A DNA stretch of 64,000 bases from Microbacterium timonense (GTDB lineage: Bacteria > Actinomycetota > Actinomycetes > Actinomycetales > Microbacteriaceae). The number at the start of each line of letters is the position of its first letter. The stretch's first letter is position 1. Under the pieces are notes generated by a model. The model ran no database searches. It saw only the letters and a program-made list of their open reading frames with translations, and had not been told where the DNA came from. The position numbers were made by a program, and so were the translations under genes. Of the stretch, positions 52,174-60,571 are shown one piece after another. The stretch is taken from NCBI RefSeq assembly GCF_900292075.1, contig NZ_OLMV01000009.1, forward strand, positions 1-64,000, in the 5' to 3' direction.

Positions 52174-52911
52174 ATGCCGCAGTCGCTGCTCATCCAGCGC
52201 CGGGGAGACCGGGTCGTGGCGACGCTGTCGCGGCCGGAGGTCCGCAACGCCATCGACCAGGAGACCATCGACCGGCTGCACGAGCTCTGCGACGAGCTGG
52301 AGCACGACCCCCGCACGCTCATCCTGATCGGCGCGGACGGCGTCTTCGCATCGGGCGCCGACATCGCGCAGCTGCGCGAGCGGCGGGCCGCCGACGCGCG
52401 CCGCGGCATCAACACCCGGGCGTTCCAGCGCGTGCACCGGCTGCCGATGCCGGTGATCGCGGCGATCGACGGGTCTGCGCTGGGCGGCGGTGCGGAACTG
52501 GCATACGCGGCCGACATCCGCATCGGCACGCCGCGACTGCGGATCGGCAACCCCGAGACCGGCCTCGGCATCATCGCCGCGGCCGGCGCGACGTGGCGGC
52601 TGCCAGAGATCGTGGGCGAGGCGCGGGCGGCTGAGATGCTGCTGACGGGGCGGATCCTGGATGCCGAGACCGCCCTCGCGTGGGGATTGGTGTCGTCGCT
52701 CTACGAGCCCGATGACCTCCTGGCTGCCGCCCACGCCCTCGCGGATCGCATCGCAGGAAACGACCCGCTCGCCACGCGCCACACCAAGACCGCCCTGCAC
52801 GCGCCGCGCGCCGCCCACCCTGAGCTGGAGCTGGAGCTGCAGGCGCAGCTGTTCGAAAGTCCCGAGAAGCACAAGCGCATGACGGCGTTCCTGGAGAGGA
52901 AGCGGCGATGA
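52174..52911 (+). CDS. paaF: enoyl-CoA hydratase (PaaF-like)
   Basis: 245 aa from ATG 52174, with GGAAGG 6 bases upstream; an ATG at 52168 is in frame but too close to that site. Crotonase motifs: FASGADIAQL, GSALGGGAELAYAADIRIG (oxyanion hole) and NPETGLGIIAAAGAT with the catalytic Glu. Length and context suggest hydration of the 2,3-dehydroadipyl-CoA intermediate of phenylacetate catabolism. Overlaps hbd by ATGA. Confidence 0.82.
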   Translation: MPQSLLIQRRGDRVVATLSRPEVRNAIDQETIDRLHELCDELEHDPRTLILIGADGVFASGADIAQLRERRAADARRGINTRAFQRVHRLPMPVIAAIDGSALGGGAELAYAADIRIGTPRLRIGNPETGLGIIAAAGATWRLPEIVGEARAAEMLLTGRILDAETALAWGLVSSLYEPDDLLAAAHALADRIAGNDPLATRHTKTALHAPRAAHPELELELQAQLFESPEKHKRMTAFLERKRR

Positions 52912-53840
52912 GCGCCGACGCGCGCCGAGAAGGCGTGGAGCCCCGGTCGTCGAGCGAGCGACGCGAGACGAAGCGTCCCGAATCCGCCGGAGTCCCCACG
53001 CGGGTGGCGGTGATCGGCGGCGGACGCATGGGCGCGGGCATCGCTCACGCGTTCGCGCTCGCCGGCGCGCACGTGATCGTCGTGGAGCGTGACGCCGACG
53101 CGGCGGCCGCGGCGTCCGTTCGCGTCCTCGACGCCGTGCGCCGCAGCGTCGAGCGGGGCACGACCACCCGGACGGTGGACGAGGTCGCCGCGGTGCTCGA
53201 GGCGACGGCGGACACCGCCGGCCTCGCCGGCTGCGAGCTCGTGATCGAGGCGGTGCCCGAGGAGCGCGCGCTCAAGGTCGACGCGCTGGCCCGCGCCGAG
53301 CGGGCGACGGATGCCGGCACGGTGCTCGCGACCAACACCTCGTCCATCTCCATCGCCGACCTCGCCGCGGCACTGGAGCGCCCGGGCCGGTTCCTCGGGA
53401 TGCACTTCTTCAACCCGGTGCCCGCGTCGCAGCTCGTCGAGATCGTGGCGGGACCGGCGACCGAGACGGCGCTCGTCGACCGGGCGAGGGGATGGATCGA
53501 GGCCCTCGACAAGACCCCGATCGTCGTGCGCGACACCCCCGGCTTCGCGTCGAGCCGGCTGGGCGTCGCACTGGGGCTGGAGGCCATCCGCATGCTCGAG
53601 GACGGCGTCGCGTCGGCCGCCGACATCGATGCGGCGATGGAGCTGGGCTACCGGCATCCGGTCGGGCCGCTGCGCACGACGGATCTCGTGGGTCTCGACG
53701 TGCGGCTGGGCATCGCCGAAGAGCTCCAGGCGAAGCTGGGCGACCGCTTCGCACCGCCCGAGCTGCTGCGCCGGCTCGTCGCGGAGGGACATCTGGGCCG
53801 CAAGAGCGGCCGCGGCTTCTATGAATGGAGTGGACAGTGA
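52908..53840 (+). CDS. paaH: 3-hydroxyacyl-CoA dehydrogenase (PaaH-like)
   Basis: 310 aa. After an unusual N-terminal extension of about 28 residues (including RSSSERRETKRPE, encoded by an interspersed repeat), the Rossmann motif VAVIGGGRMGAGIAHAFALAG begins; catalytic NTSSISI and GMHFFNPVP follow, and the C-terminal dimerisation domain ends near residue 308. It oxidises 3-hydroxyadipyl-CoA to 3-oxoadipyl-CoA with NAD+. GTGA overlap with paaZ. Confidence 0.9.
   Translation: MSADARREGVEPRSSSERRETKRPESAGVPTRVAVIGGGRMGAGIAHAFALAGAHVIVVERDADAAAAASVRVLDAVRRSVERGTTTRTVDEVAAVLEATADTAGLAGCELVIEAVPEERALKVDALARAERATDAGTVLATNTSSISIADLAAALERPGRFLGMHFFNPVPASQLVEIVAGPATETALVDRARGWIEALDKTPIVVRDTPGFASSRLGVALGLEAIRMLEDGVASAADIDAAMELGYRHPVGPLRTTDLVGLDVRLGIAEELQAKLGDRFAPPELLRRLVAEGHLGRKSGRGFYEWSGQ
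52944..52980. repeat. interspersed coding repeat, copy in paaH N-terminus
   Basis: GGTCGTCGAGCGAGCGACGC followed by GAGACGAAGCGTCCCG; a variant of the repeat in paaA (57551-57588). It lies before the Rossmann fold and keeps the frame. Confidence 0.8.
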
Positions 53841-56005
53841 CGACCGAGCGTGAAGGCATCGCGATCCTTCCCAGCTACCTCCGCGACCAGTGGTGGGTCC
53901 CGGGCGCGGCGGCGGGGCCGGGCGGAGCCGACCCATCCCCGGGGGCCGATCCCGTCGCCGTCCGCGACGCGTCGACGGGCGAGACGGTCACGTGGCTGAG
54001 CACCCGGGGCATCGACCTCGAAGGCGTGCTCGACCATGCGCGCACGGTGGGACAGCGCAGCCTGGGGGAGCTGACCTTCCACCAGCGTGCAGTGCTCCTC
54101 AAGCAGTTCGCCCTGGCGCTGACCGAACGCAAGCACGAGCTCTACGACCTCTCCGCGCGGGCGGGCGCCACGCAGCGCGACTCGCTGAGCGACGTCGACG
54201 GCGGCATCGGCGTCCTGTTCACCTACTCTTCGAAGGGCCGCCGCGAGCTTCCCAACGGGCAGGTGTATCTGGACGGTCCGGTGGAGCCGCTGTCGAAGGA
54301 CGGCTCGTTCCTGGGACGCCACGTGTACACGCGCCTGCCCGGCGTCGCCGTGCAGATCAACGCCTTCAACTTCCCGATGTGGGGTGCGCTCGAGAAGTTC
54401 GCGCCGGCGTTCCTGGCGGGCGTGCCCACCGTCGTCAAGCCCGCCTCGCCGTCCGCGTACGTCGCTGAAGCGTGGGTGCGGATCCTCGTCGAGACGGGCC
54501 TGCTCCCCGCGGGGTCCCTGCAGCTGGTCAGCGGCGCGGTGCCCGGCCTGTTCGACCACCTGGGCCTCGGCGACCTGGTGGCGTTCACCGGCAGCGCCGC
54601 GACGGCCGAGCGGCTTCGCGCCCAGGCGGCGCCCGGTGTGCGGTTCACGACCGAGACGGATTCGATCAACGCGTCCGTGCTCGGGCCCGACGCGGTGCCC
54701 GGCACCCCGGAATTCGATGCCTACGTGAAGCAGCTGATGGTCGAGCTGACGACGAAGGCCGGGCAGAAGTGCACCGCGATCCGCCGGGCCATCGTGCCCG
54801 AGGCCGCCGTGGAGCCCCTCGTCGAGGCGCTGCGCACCAAGATCGCCGAGCGGGTGGTGATCGGCGACCCGCGCGCCGAGACGGTGACGATGGGTCCGCT
54901 CGTCTCCCTCGCCCAACGCGAGGAGGTGCTGCAGGCCGTCGGCCGGCTGCAGGCGGCCGGTGGCCGGGTGCTCGTGGGCACGACGGATGCCCCGGACATC
55001 ACGCGCGCCGACGGCTCGACCGGTCCGGCCCCCGACGGCGCGTTCGTGTCGCCGATCGTGCTGGGCTTCGACGGTGCGGCCGACGCGCTGCCCGACGCCG
55101 TCCACGACGTAGAGGCGTTCGGCCCGGTGGCGAGCATCCTGGCGTATCGCAGCGTGGACGAGGCAGCGGACCTGGTCGGCCGGGGAGGCGGTTCGCTGGT
55201 CACGAGCGTCGCGACAGCCGACCCCGCCGTCGCCGCGACGCTCCTCGCGCGCACCGCCGCCTACAACGGGCGACTGCTCTTCCTCGACCGCGACGATGCC
55301 CGCACATCGACCGGCCATGGTGCCCCGGTCCCGCACCTCGTGCACGGCGGGCCGGGGCGCGCCGGCGGCGGGGAGGAGCTCGGCGGCATCCGGGCGGTGC
55401 TGCACCACATGCAGCGCACCGCTGTGCAGGGATCGCCGGCGATGCTCACCGCGTTGACGGGGGTGTGGCACCAGGGCGCGGCATCGCGGTCCGACCGGCA
55501 TCCGTTCCGCAAGTCGCTGGCCGAGCTCGAGATCGGCGACCAGATCGCGTCTCCGTCCCGGCTGGTCACCCTCGACGACATCGAGACGTTCGCCCGGTTC
55601 ACCGGCGACCTGTTCTACGCCCACATGGACGAGGACGCTGCCGCCGCCAACCCCTTCTTCCCGGGCCGCGTCGCGCACGGCTACCTGCTGGTGTCGTGGG
55701 CGGCCGGGCTGTTCGTCGACCCCGACCCGGGCCCCGTGCTCGCCAACTACGGCCTCGAGAATCTGCGCTTCGTCACGCCGGTCTCGCCCGGCGACGAGAT
55801 CCGCGTCGTGCTCACGGCGAAGCAGATCACCCCGCGCGAGACGGACGAGTATGGCGAAGTGCGGTGGGACGCCGTCATCCTCAACCAGCGCGACGAGATC
55901 GTGGCGACCTATGACGTGCTCACCCTGGTCGCGAAGACGGTGGAGGAGGCGGATGCCACGGCCGCGGCCACCGCACCGCCGGTCTCGGCGGAGGTCGGAG
56001 CGTGA
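53837..56005 (+). CDS. paaZ: phenylacetic acid degradation bifunctional protein PaaZ
   Basis: 722 aa from GTG 53837. Residues about 1-545 are an aldehyde dehydrogenase (PGVAVQINAFNFPMWGALEKF; VAFTGSAATAERL; TTKAGQKCTAIRRAIV with the catalytic Cys); about 560-700 are an MaoC-like hydratase (FARFTGDLFYAHMDEDAAAANPFFPGRVAHGYLL) that opens oxepin-CoA. The two domains channel the semialdehyde to 3-oxo-5,6-dehydrosuberyl-CoA. The usual PaaZ is about 680 aa; the extra residues are mainly a C-terminal Ala-rich tail. Confidence 0.95.
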   Translation: MTTEREGIAILPSYLRDQWWVPGAAAGPGGADPSPGADPVAVRDASTGETVTWLSTRGIDLEGVLDHARTVGQRSLGELTFHQRAVLLKQFALALTERKHELYDLSARAGATQRDSLSDVDGGIGVLFTYSSKGRRELPNGQVYLDGPVEPLSKDGSFLGRHVYTRLPGVAVQINAFNFPMWGALEKFAPAFLAGVPTVVKPASPSAYVAEAWVRILVETGLLPAGSLQLVSGAVPGLFDHLGLGDLVAFTGSAATAERLRAQAAPGVRFTTETDSINASVLGPDAVPGTPEFDAYVKQLMVELTTKAGQKCTAIRRAIVPEAAVEPLVEALRTKIAERVVIGDPRAETVTMGPLVSLAQREEVLQAVGRLQAAGGRVLVGTTDAPDITRADGSTGPAPDGAFVSPIVLGFDGAADALPDAVHDVEAFGPVASILAYRSVDEAADLVGRGGGSLVTSVATADPAVAATLLARTAAYNGRLLFLDRDDARTSTGHGAPVPHLVHGGPGRAGGGEELGGIRAVLHHMQRTAVQGSPAMLTALTGVWHQGAASRSDRHPFRKSLAELEIGDQIASPSRLVTLDDIETFARFTGDLFYAHMDEDAAAANPFFPGRVAHGYLLVSWAAGLFVDPDPGPVLANYGLENLRFVTPVSPGDEIRVVLTAKQITPRETDEYGEVRWDAVILNQRDEIVATYDVLTLVAKTVEEADATAAATAPPVSAEVGA

Positions 56006-56433
56006 TCGATCCCGCCGCGCACTTCGCCGGGCAGCGCGGCATGCTGCAGCGAGACCGGGCATCCGCGGCCCTGGGCATGGTGGTCGAGCGAGACGAGCCC
56101 GGTGAGGCGATCGTGTCGATGCGCGTGCGCGACGACATGACGAACGGCTTTGCGATCACGCACGGCGGCATGGTCTTCGCGCTCGCCGACACGGCGTTCG
56201 CCATGGCCTGCAACGAAGACGACGGCGTCACCGTCGCTGCGGGCGCCGACATCTCGTTCCTGAAGGCGACGAGGGCCGGGCAGACGCTCACCGCTCACGC
56301 GCGTCGACGCGTCGTCTCGGGCCGCGGCGGGCTGTACGACGTCACCGTGACCGACGAGACGGGCGAGATCGTCGCCGAGTTCCGCGGACGATCCTTCGCC
56401 ACGCGCCGGCCGCACCCTGACGGCTCGGTGTGA
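56002..56433 (+). CDS. paaI: hydroxyphenylacetyl-CoA thioesterase PaaI
   Basis: 143 aa from GTG 56002, overlapping paaZ. Hotdog fold: NGFAITHGGMVFALADTAFAMACN (catalytic Asp/His region) and VTVAAGADISFLKATRAGQTL. PaaI rescues CoA from dead-end hydroxyphenylacetyl-CoA. Last gene of the first paa operon, before the second operator. Confidence 0.93.
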   Translation: MIDPAAHFAGQRGMLQRDRASAALGMVVERDEPGEAIVSMRVRDDMTNGFAITHGGMVFALADTAFAMACNEDDGVTVAAGADISFLKATRAGQTLTAHARRRVVSGRGGLYDVTVTDETGEIVAEFRGRSFATRRPHPDGSV

Positions 56434-56466
56434 GGCCGTGGTGGCGCCTCCACTGCCGTACTACAC

Positions 56467-56490
56467 TTTTACTGAACGAACGGTCTGTAA
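56467..56490 (+). promoter_or_regulatory. PaaR-type operator before paaABCDE
   Basis: TACTGAACGAACGGTCTGTA: core ACTGAACGAACGGT (56471-56484) matches the echA operator except for one base. TAATCC nearby (56487-56492) is a possible -10, which would place the RNA start near 56499 and supports ATG 56528 as the paaA start. Confidence 0.75.
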
Positions 56491-56527
56491 TCCTATGACC
56501 GGCTCGGCAACCGGAACGGAGTCGACG

Positions 56528-57613
56528 ATGACGACCGAGGCGCTGATCGGAGAGGCGGCGATCGATGAGGCCGCGGGGCAGGCGGCGTTCGACGCGATCA
56601 TCGCGGCCGATTCGCGTGTCGAGCCGCGGGACTGGATGCCGGCGGCCTACCGCAGGACGCTCATCCGCCAGATCTCGCAGCACGCGCACTCCGAGATCAT
56701 CGGGATGCAGCCCGAGGGCAACTGGATCACGCGGGCGCCGAGCCTCAAGCGCAAGGCGATCCTCATGGCCAAGGTGCAGGACGAGGCGGGTCACGGGCTG
56801 TATCTGTATTCGGCCGCCCAGACGCTCGGCATCACGCGCGACGAGATGACCGAGCAGCTCATCGAAGGTCGCGCGAAGTACTCGTCGATCTTCAACTACC
56901 CGACCCCCACGTGGGCCGACATGGGGGCGATCGGCTGGCTCGTCGACGGCGCTGCGATCTGCAACCAGGTGCCGCTGTGCCGTGCCTCCTACGGCCCCTA
57001 CGGCCGGGCGATGGTGCGCATCTGCAAGGAGGAGTCCTTCCATCAGCGGCAGGGGTTCGAGATCCTGCTGACCCTCATGCAGGGCACGCCGGCGCAACGG
57101 GAGATGGCGCAGGATGCCGTGAACCGCTGGTACTGGCCCTCCCTCATGATGTTCGGGCCGCCCGACGAAGCCTCGCCCAACTCCGCGCAATCGATGGCGT
57201 GGAAGATCAAGCGCTTCTCGAACGACGAGCTGCGCCAGCGCTTCATCGGCATGCTGGTGCCGCAGGCCGAGGTCCTGGGCGTGACGCTGCCCGACCCCGA
57301 ACTGCGCTGGGACGAGGACGCACAGCGCTGGCACACCAGCGAGATCGACTGGACCGAGTTCCACGAGGTGCTGGCCGGGCGCGGTCCGATGAACGCGGAG
57401 CGCATCCGCCATCGCCGGGTCGCCCACGAGGAGGGCGCCTGGGTGCGCGAGGCGGCCGCCGAGTACGCCCGCAAGCAGCAGCTCGCCGCCCGGTCGTCGA
57501 GCGAGCAAGAGACCCGGTCGTCAAGTGAGCGGCGGTCGTTGAGCGAGCGACGGTCGTTGAGCGAGCGAAGCGAGACGAAACGCCCCGAACCACAGACGGA
57601 GGCTCGATCATGA
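56528..57613 (+). CDS. paaA: 1,2-phenylacetyl-CoA epoxidase subunit PaaA
   Basis: 361 aa from ATG 56528 (GGAG upstream); ATG 56495 probably precedes the RNA start. Ferritin-like diiron protein: first ligand set KVQDEAGHGLYL, second CKEESFHQRQ, with Glu ligands on neighbouring helices. It is the catalytic oxygenase subunit that epoxidises phenylacetyl-CoA. The last 35 or so residues (RSSSEQETRSSSERRSLSER...) are not part of the family and are encoded by repeat 57491-57588. Confidence 0.96.
   Translation: MTTEALIGEAAIDEAAGQAAFDAIIAADSRVEPRDWMPAAYRRTLIRQISQHAHSEIIGMQPEGNWITRAPSLKRKAILMAKVQDEAGHGLYLYSAAQTLGITRDEMTEQLIEGRAKYSSIFNYPTPTWADMGAIGWLVDGAAICNQVPLCRASYGPYGRAMVRICKEESFHQRQGFEILLTLMQGTPAQREMAQDAVNRWYWPSLMMFGPPDEASPNSAQSMAWKIKRFSNDELRQRFIGMLVPQAEVLGVTLPDPELRWDEDAQRWHTSEIDWTEFHEVLAGRGPMNAERIRHRRVAHEEGAWVREAAAEYARKQQLAARSSSEQETRSSSERRSLSERRSLSERSETKRPEPQTEARS
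57491..57588. repeat. interspersed coding repeat cluster in the paaA 3' end
   Basis: Three short units (CGGTCGTCGAGCGAGC, CGGTCGTCAAGTGAGC, CGGTCGTTGAGCGAGCGA) and one full unit (57551-57588) that continues AAGCGAGACGAAACGCCCCG. All are read in one frame as RS[SL]SE. The inverted partner is at 57941-58044. Confidence 0.9.
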
Positions 57614-57915
57614 CCACCCCCGGTGCCTCTCCCCGCGAGTCGTGGCCGCTGTGGGAGGTGTTCGTGCGCGCGGGGCGAGGTCTCAGCCACGTGCACGCCG
57701 GCTCGCTGCACGCTCCCGACGCCGAGCTGGCGCTGCGCAACGCGCGCGACCTGTACACGCGCCGGGGCGAGGGCACCTCCATCTGGGTCGTGCCGGCCGA
57801 GGCGATCACCACGAGCGACCCCGACGCGAAGGGCGCGTTCTTCGAGAGCCCCGCGGGCAAGAACTACCGTCACGCCACGTACTACACCGCGTCCGAGGGG
57901 GTGCCGCACCTGTGA
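57610..57915 (+). CDS. paaB: 1,2-phenylacetyl-CoA epoxidase subunit PaaB
   Basis: 101 aa, standard size. SWPLWEVFVRAGRGLSHVHAGSLHAPDAELALRNARDLYTRR is the conserved N-terminal half; key blocks WEVFVR and HVHAGSLHA. It bridges PaaAC subcomplexes. ATGA overlap with paaA and GTGA with paaC. The gene is bracketed by inverted copies of the coding repeat. Confidence 0.95.
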   Translation: MTTPGASPRESWPLWEVFVRAGRGLSHVHAGSLHAPDAELALRNARDLYTRRGEGTSIWVVPAEAITTSDPDAKGAFFESPAGKNYRHATYYTASEGVPHL

Positions 57916-58859
57916 CCGCATCCTCTTCATCGGGTCGCCGCGTTTCGTCTCGCTCCGCTCGCTCAACGACCGATGCTCACTCAACGACCGATGCTCGCTC
58001 AACGACCGATGCTCGCTCAACGACCGATGCTCGCTCAACGACCGCGGACCCGCACGGCGACGTCACGGTCGAGCAGGTGACGCTCTCGGCGGAACTTGCC
58101 GGTGCCGAGGGGAACGCCGCAACGGCCGACGTCGCCGAGTACGCACTGTGGCTCGGCGATGACGCGCTGATCCTGTCCCAGCAGCTCGGCGCCTGGATCG
58201 CCCGTGCGCCCGAGCTCGAGGAGGACGTCGCGCTCGCCAACATCGCCCTCGACCTGCTGGGGCACGCCCGGTCGTTCCTGCGCTACGCCGGCACGTACGA
58301 CGGCCGCGCCGAGGACGATCTGGCGTACTGGCGTGACGAGGCCGACTTCCGGTGCGTGTGGCTGGTCCAGCAGCCCAACGGGGACTTCGCGCAGACGATC
58401 GCACGCCAGCTCGCGGCATCCGTCTTCCAGTTCGAGCTGTACACCGCACTGCAGGAGTCGTCCGACCCGACACTTGAGGCGATCGCCGCGAAGGCCGTCA
58501 AAGAGGTCGAGTACCACCGCGATCACGCCGTGCAGTGGACGCTCCGGCTCGCCGGCGGCACCGACGAGTCCCGGCGGCGCATGGTGCGCGCGGTCGGCGA
58601 CGTGTGGCCTTATGTGGACGAGCTGTTCCGCGACGAGCCTCTCATCGATCGCCTGGGCGACACCGCCGTGCGGCCCTCCACGCTGCGGGCGGGTTTCGAC
58701 GCCGTCATGGCCGCGGTGTTCGCCGAAGCCGCGATCGAGGTTCCCGAGGGGGCGACGTCGTCGGGCGGCGGACGCCACGGTTCGCATTTCCCCTCGCTCG
58801 GGTATCTGCTCGCCGAGATGCAGGTGCTCGCCCGGCAGCACCCGGGGGCGACATGGTGA
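57912..58859 (+). CDS. paaC: 1,2-phenylacetyl-CoA epoxidase subunit PaaC
   Basis: 315 aa from GTG 57912. Typical PaaC is about 250 aa; the first about 55 residues (SSSGRRVSSRSARSTTDAHSTTDARS...) come from repeat 57941-58044 and precede the real domain (VAEYALWLGDDALILSQQLG; LANIALDLLGHARSFL; KEVEYHRDH). GTG 58077 would remove the tail but lacks a ribosome site and loses the overlap with paaB. PaaC is the structural, non-catalytic diiron-like partner of PaaA. Confidence 0.92.
   Translation: MTASSSSGRRVSSRSARSTTDAHSTTDARSTTDARSTTDARSTTADPHGDVTVEQVTLSAELAGAEGNAATADVAEYALWLGDDALILSQQLGAWIARAPELEEDVALANIALDLLGHARSFLRYAGTYDGRAEDDLAYWRDEADFRCVWLVQQPNGDFAQTIARQLAASVFQFELYTALQESSDPTLEAIAAKAVKEVEYHRDHAVQWTLRLAGGTDESRRRMVRAVGDVWPYVDELFRDEPLIDRLGDTAVRPSTLRAGFDAVMAAVFAEAAIEVPEGATSSGGGRHGSHFPSLGYLLAEMQVLARQHPGATW
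57941..58044. repeat. interspersed coding repeat cluster in the paaC 5' end
   Basis: Inverted relative to the paaA cluster: CGTTTCGTCTCGCTCCGCTC then GCTCAACGACCG (57941-57972), followed by four 18-bp tandem units ATGCTCGCTCAACGACCG (57973-58044; the first has ATGCTCACT). The frame is kept, giving four STTDAR-type repeats. Confidence 0.9.
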
Positions 58860-59347
58860 CCGGACACGCGATCGCCGAGGAGGCGTGGGAGGCGGCGGCA
58901 GCGGTCGCCGACCCCGAGGTGCCGGTGCTCACGATCGAGGATCTCGGCGTTCTGCGCGAGGTGACGGTCGAGGACGACCACGTCACCGTGACCATCACCC
59001 CGACGTACTCCGGGTGCCCGGCGATGGACGCGATCCGCGATGACATCGTGCTGGCCCTCACCGCGGCGGGTTTCCACGAGGTCGAGGTGCGCCTGGCGCT
59101 GGCTCCGGCCTGGACGACCGACTGGATGACCGATGCCGGCAAGCGCAAGCTCGTCGACTACGGCATCGCGCCTCCGACCGGGCGTGCGGCCCACGGGGGT
59201 CCCATCCGCCTGCAGCTGTCGGTCCGGTGCCCGCGGTGCGGATCGCTCAACACCCGCGAGCTGGCGCGCTTCGGGTCCACGTCGTGCAAAGCGCTCTACG
59301 AATGCCGGGCGTGCCTGGAGCCCTTCGACCACTTCAAGGTGCACTGA
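58853..59347 (+). CDS. paaD: PaaD, iron-sulfur assembly factor for the epoxidase
   Basis: 164 aa. N-terminal MIP18/DUF59 domain (DPEVPVLTIEDLGVLREV; TPTYSGCPAM) and a C-terminal four-Cys knuckle (CPRCGS ... SCKALYECRAC). Needed to mature the PaaE or PaaA cofactor. ATG 58853 overlaps the end of paaC; GTG 58856 is an equal alternative. Confidence 0.93.
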   Translation: MVTGHAIAEEAWEAAAAVADPEVPVLTIEDLGVLREVTVEDDHVTVTITPTYSGCPAMDAIRDDIVLALTAAGFHEVEVRLALAPAWTTDWMTDAGKRKLVDYGIAPPTGRAAHGGPIRLQLSVRCPRCGSLNTRELARFGSTSCKALYECRACLEPFDHFKVH

Positions 59348-60561
59348 TGGCGCGCGACGCCATTCGACATGCGCCAGGGCCGGGGGATGCGCAGCGCGAG
59401 CGGGTCGCCGAGGCGCTGCTCACGTCGGCCGTCGGCGGTCCTCGCGAGCGCAAGCACCGTGCCCGCTTCCACACTCTGCGGGTGGCCGCGGTGCGACCGC
59501 TCACCGACGCCTCCATCGAGGTCACCTTCGCACTCCCCGAAGAGCTGCGCGACGAGTTCGACTACCTCGCCGGGCAGCACGTGGCGCTGCGCGCGACGCT
59601 CGACGGTCACGAGGTGCGGCGGTCCTACTCGCTCTGCCGCGCCGCCGACTCCGGTGGCGGCGGCGACGGTCCGCGCACGATCAGCGTCGCGATCAAGCGC
59701 GACGCGGGTGGGCGGTTCTCGACGTGGGCGCAGACCGAGCTGCACGTGGGCGACGAGATCGACGTGATGAGCCCGCAGGGCACCTTCACGTCCAAGCTCG
59801 CCGACCTCGACGGCGCGCATGTCGCCGGCATCGCCGCCGGCTCGGGCATCACACCGCTGATGGCGCTCGCCGCCACCGTGCTCGCCCGCTCGGACACCTC
59901 GCGGTTCACCTTGGTCTACACCAACCGGTCGAGCCTGGACGTGATGTTCCTGGACGAGCTGTCGGACCTCAAGGACCGCTATCCGACCCGACTCGCGCTG
60001 CATCACGTGCTCTCTCGTGAGCAGCGCACGGCTCCGCTGCTGTCGGGGCGGATCGACGAATCTCGGCTGCGACGGATCCTCGACGAGCTCGTGCTGCCCG
60101 ACACCGTGGACGAGTGGTTCCTGTGCGGTCCCTACGAGCTGGTCCAGCTCTGCCGCGACGCCCTCGCCGACCGGGGCGTCGATCCGGCGCACGTGCGCTA
60201 CGAGCTGTTCACGACCGGCGAGGGCGAGCGCGCCGAGCCCGCCGCGGGTCGGCCCGTGGTGCTCGGGGCTGACGAGCCGGTGCGCCGCATCGAGTTCAGC
60301 CTCGACGGGCAGTCGCAGTCGGTCGACAGCCCCGTCTCGGCGAACGAGACGATCCTGAACGCCGCCCTCCGGGTACGACCCGACGTCCCGTTCGCGTGCG
60401 CGGGCGGCGTGTGCGGCACGTGCCGCGCGCACCTGCGGGAGGGGTCGGTGACGATGACCGAGAACTACGCACTGGAGCCCGACGAGCTGGAGCGCGGATA
60501 CATCCTGACCTGCCAGTCGCATCCCACCACCGACACCGTCGTCGTCGACTACGACGTCTGA
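59347..60561 (+). CDS. paaE: 1,2-phenylacetyl-CoA epoxidase reductase PaaE
   Basis: 404 aa. FAD-binding (RRSYSLCRA), NADPH-binding (GIAAGSGITPLMALAATVL; EWFLCGPYELV) and a C-terminal plant-type [2Fe-2S] domain with CAGGVCGTCRAHL plus a distal Cys in ILTCQSHP. It feeds electrons from NADPH to PaaA. The N-terminal about 40 residues (RHAPGPGDAQRERVAEALLT) exceed the shortest homologues. Confidence 0.95.
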   Translation: MARDAIRHAPGPGDAQRERVAEALLTSAVGGPRERKHRARFHTLRVAAVRPLTDASIEVTFALPEELRDEFDYLAGQHVALRATLDGHEVRRSYSLCRAADSGGGGDGPRTISVAIKRDAGGRFSTWAQTELHVGDEIDVMSPQGTFTSKLADLDGAHVAGIAAGSGITPLMALAATVLARSDTSRFTLVYTNRSSLDVMFLDELSDLKDRYPTRLALHHVLSREQRTAPLLSGRIDESRLRRILDELVLPDTVDEWFLCGPYELVQLCRDALADRGVDPAHVRYELFTTGEGERAEPAAGRPVVLGADEPVRRIEFSLDGQSQSVDSPVSANETILNAALRVRPDVPFACAGGVCGTCRAHLREGSVTMTENYALEPDELERGYILTCQSHPTTDTVVVDYDV

Positions 60562-60571
60562 GAGGAACGCC

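Noticed and set aside
57973..58044. Regular 18-bp repeats resembling a CRISPR array
   Set aside because: Units are contiguous with no spacers, and lie in frame inside paaC; no cas genes are present.
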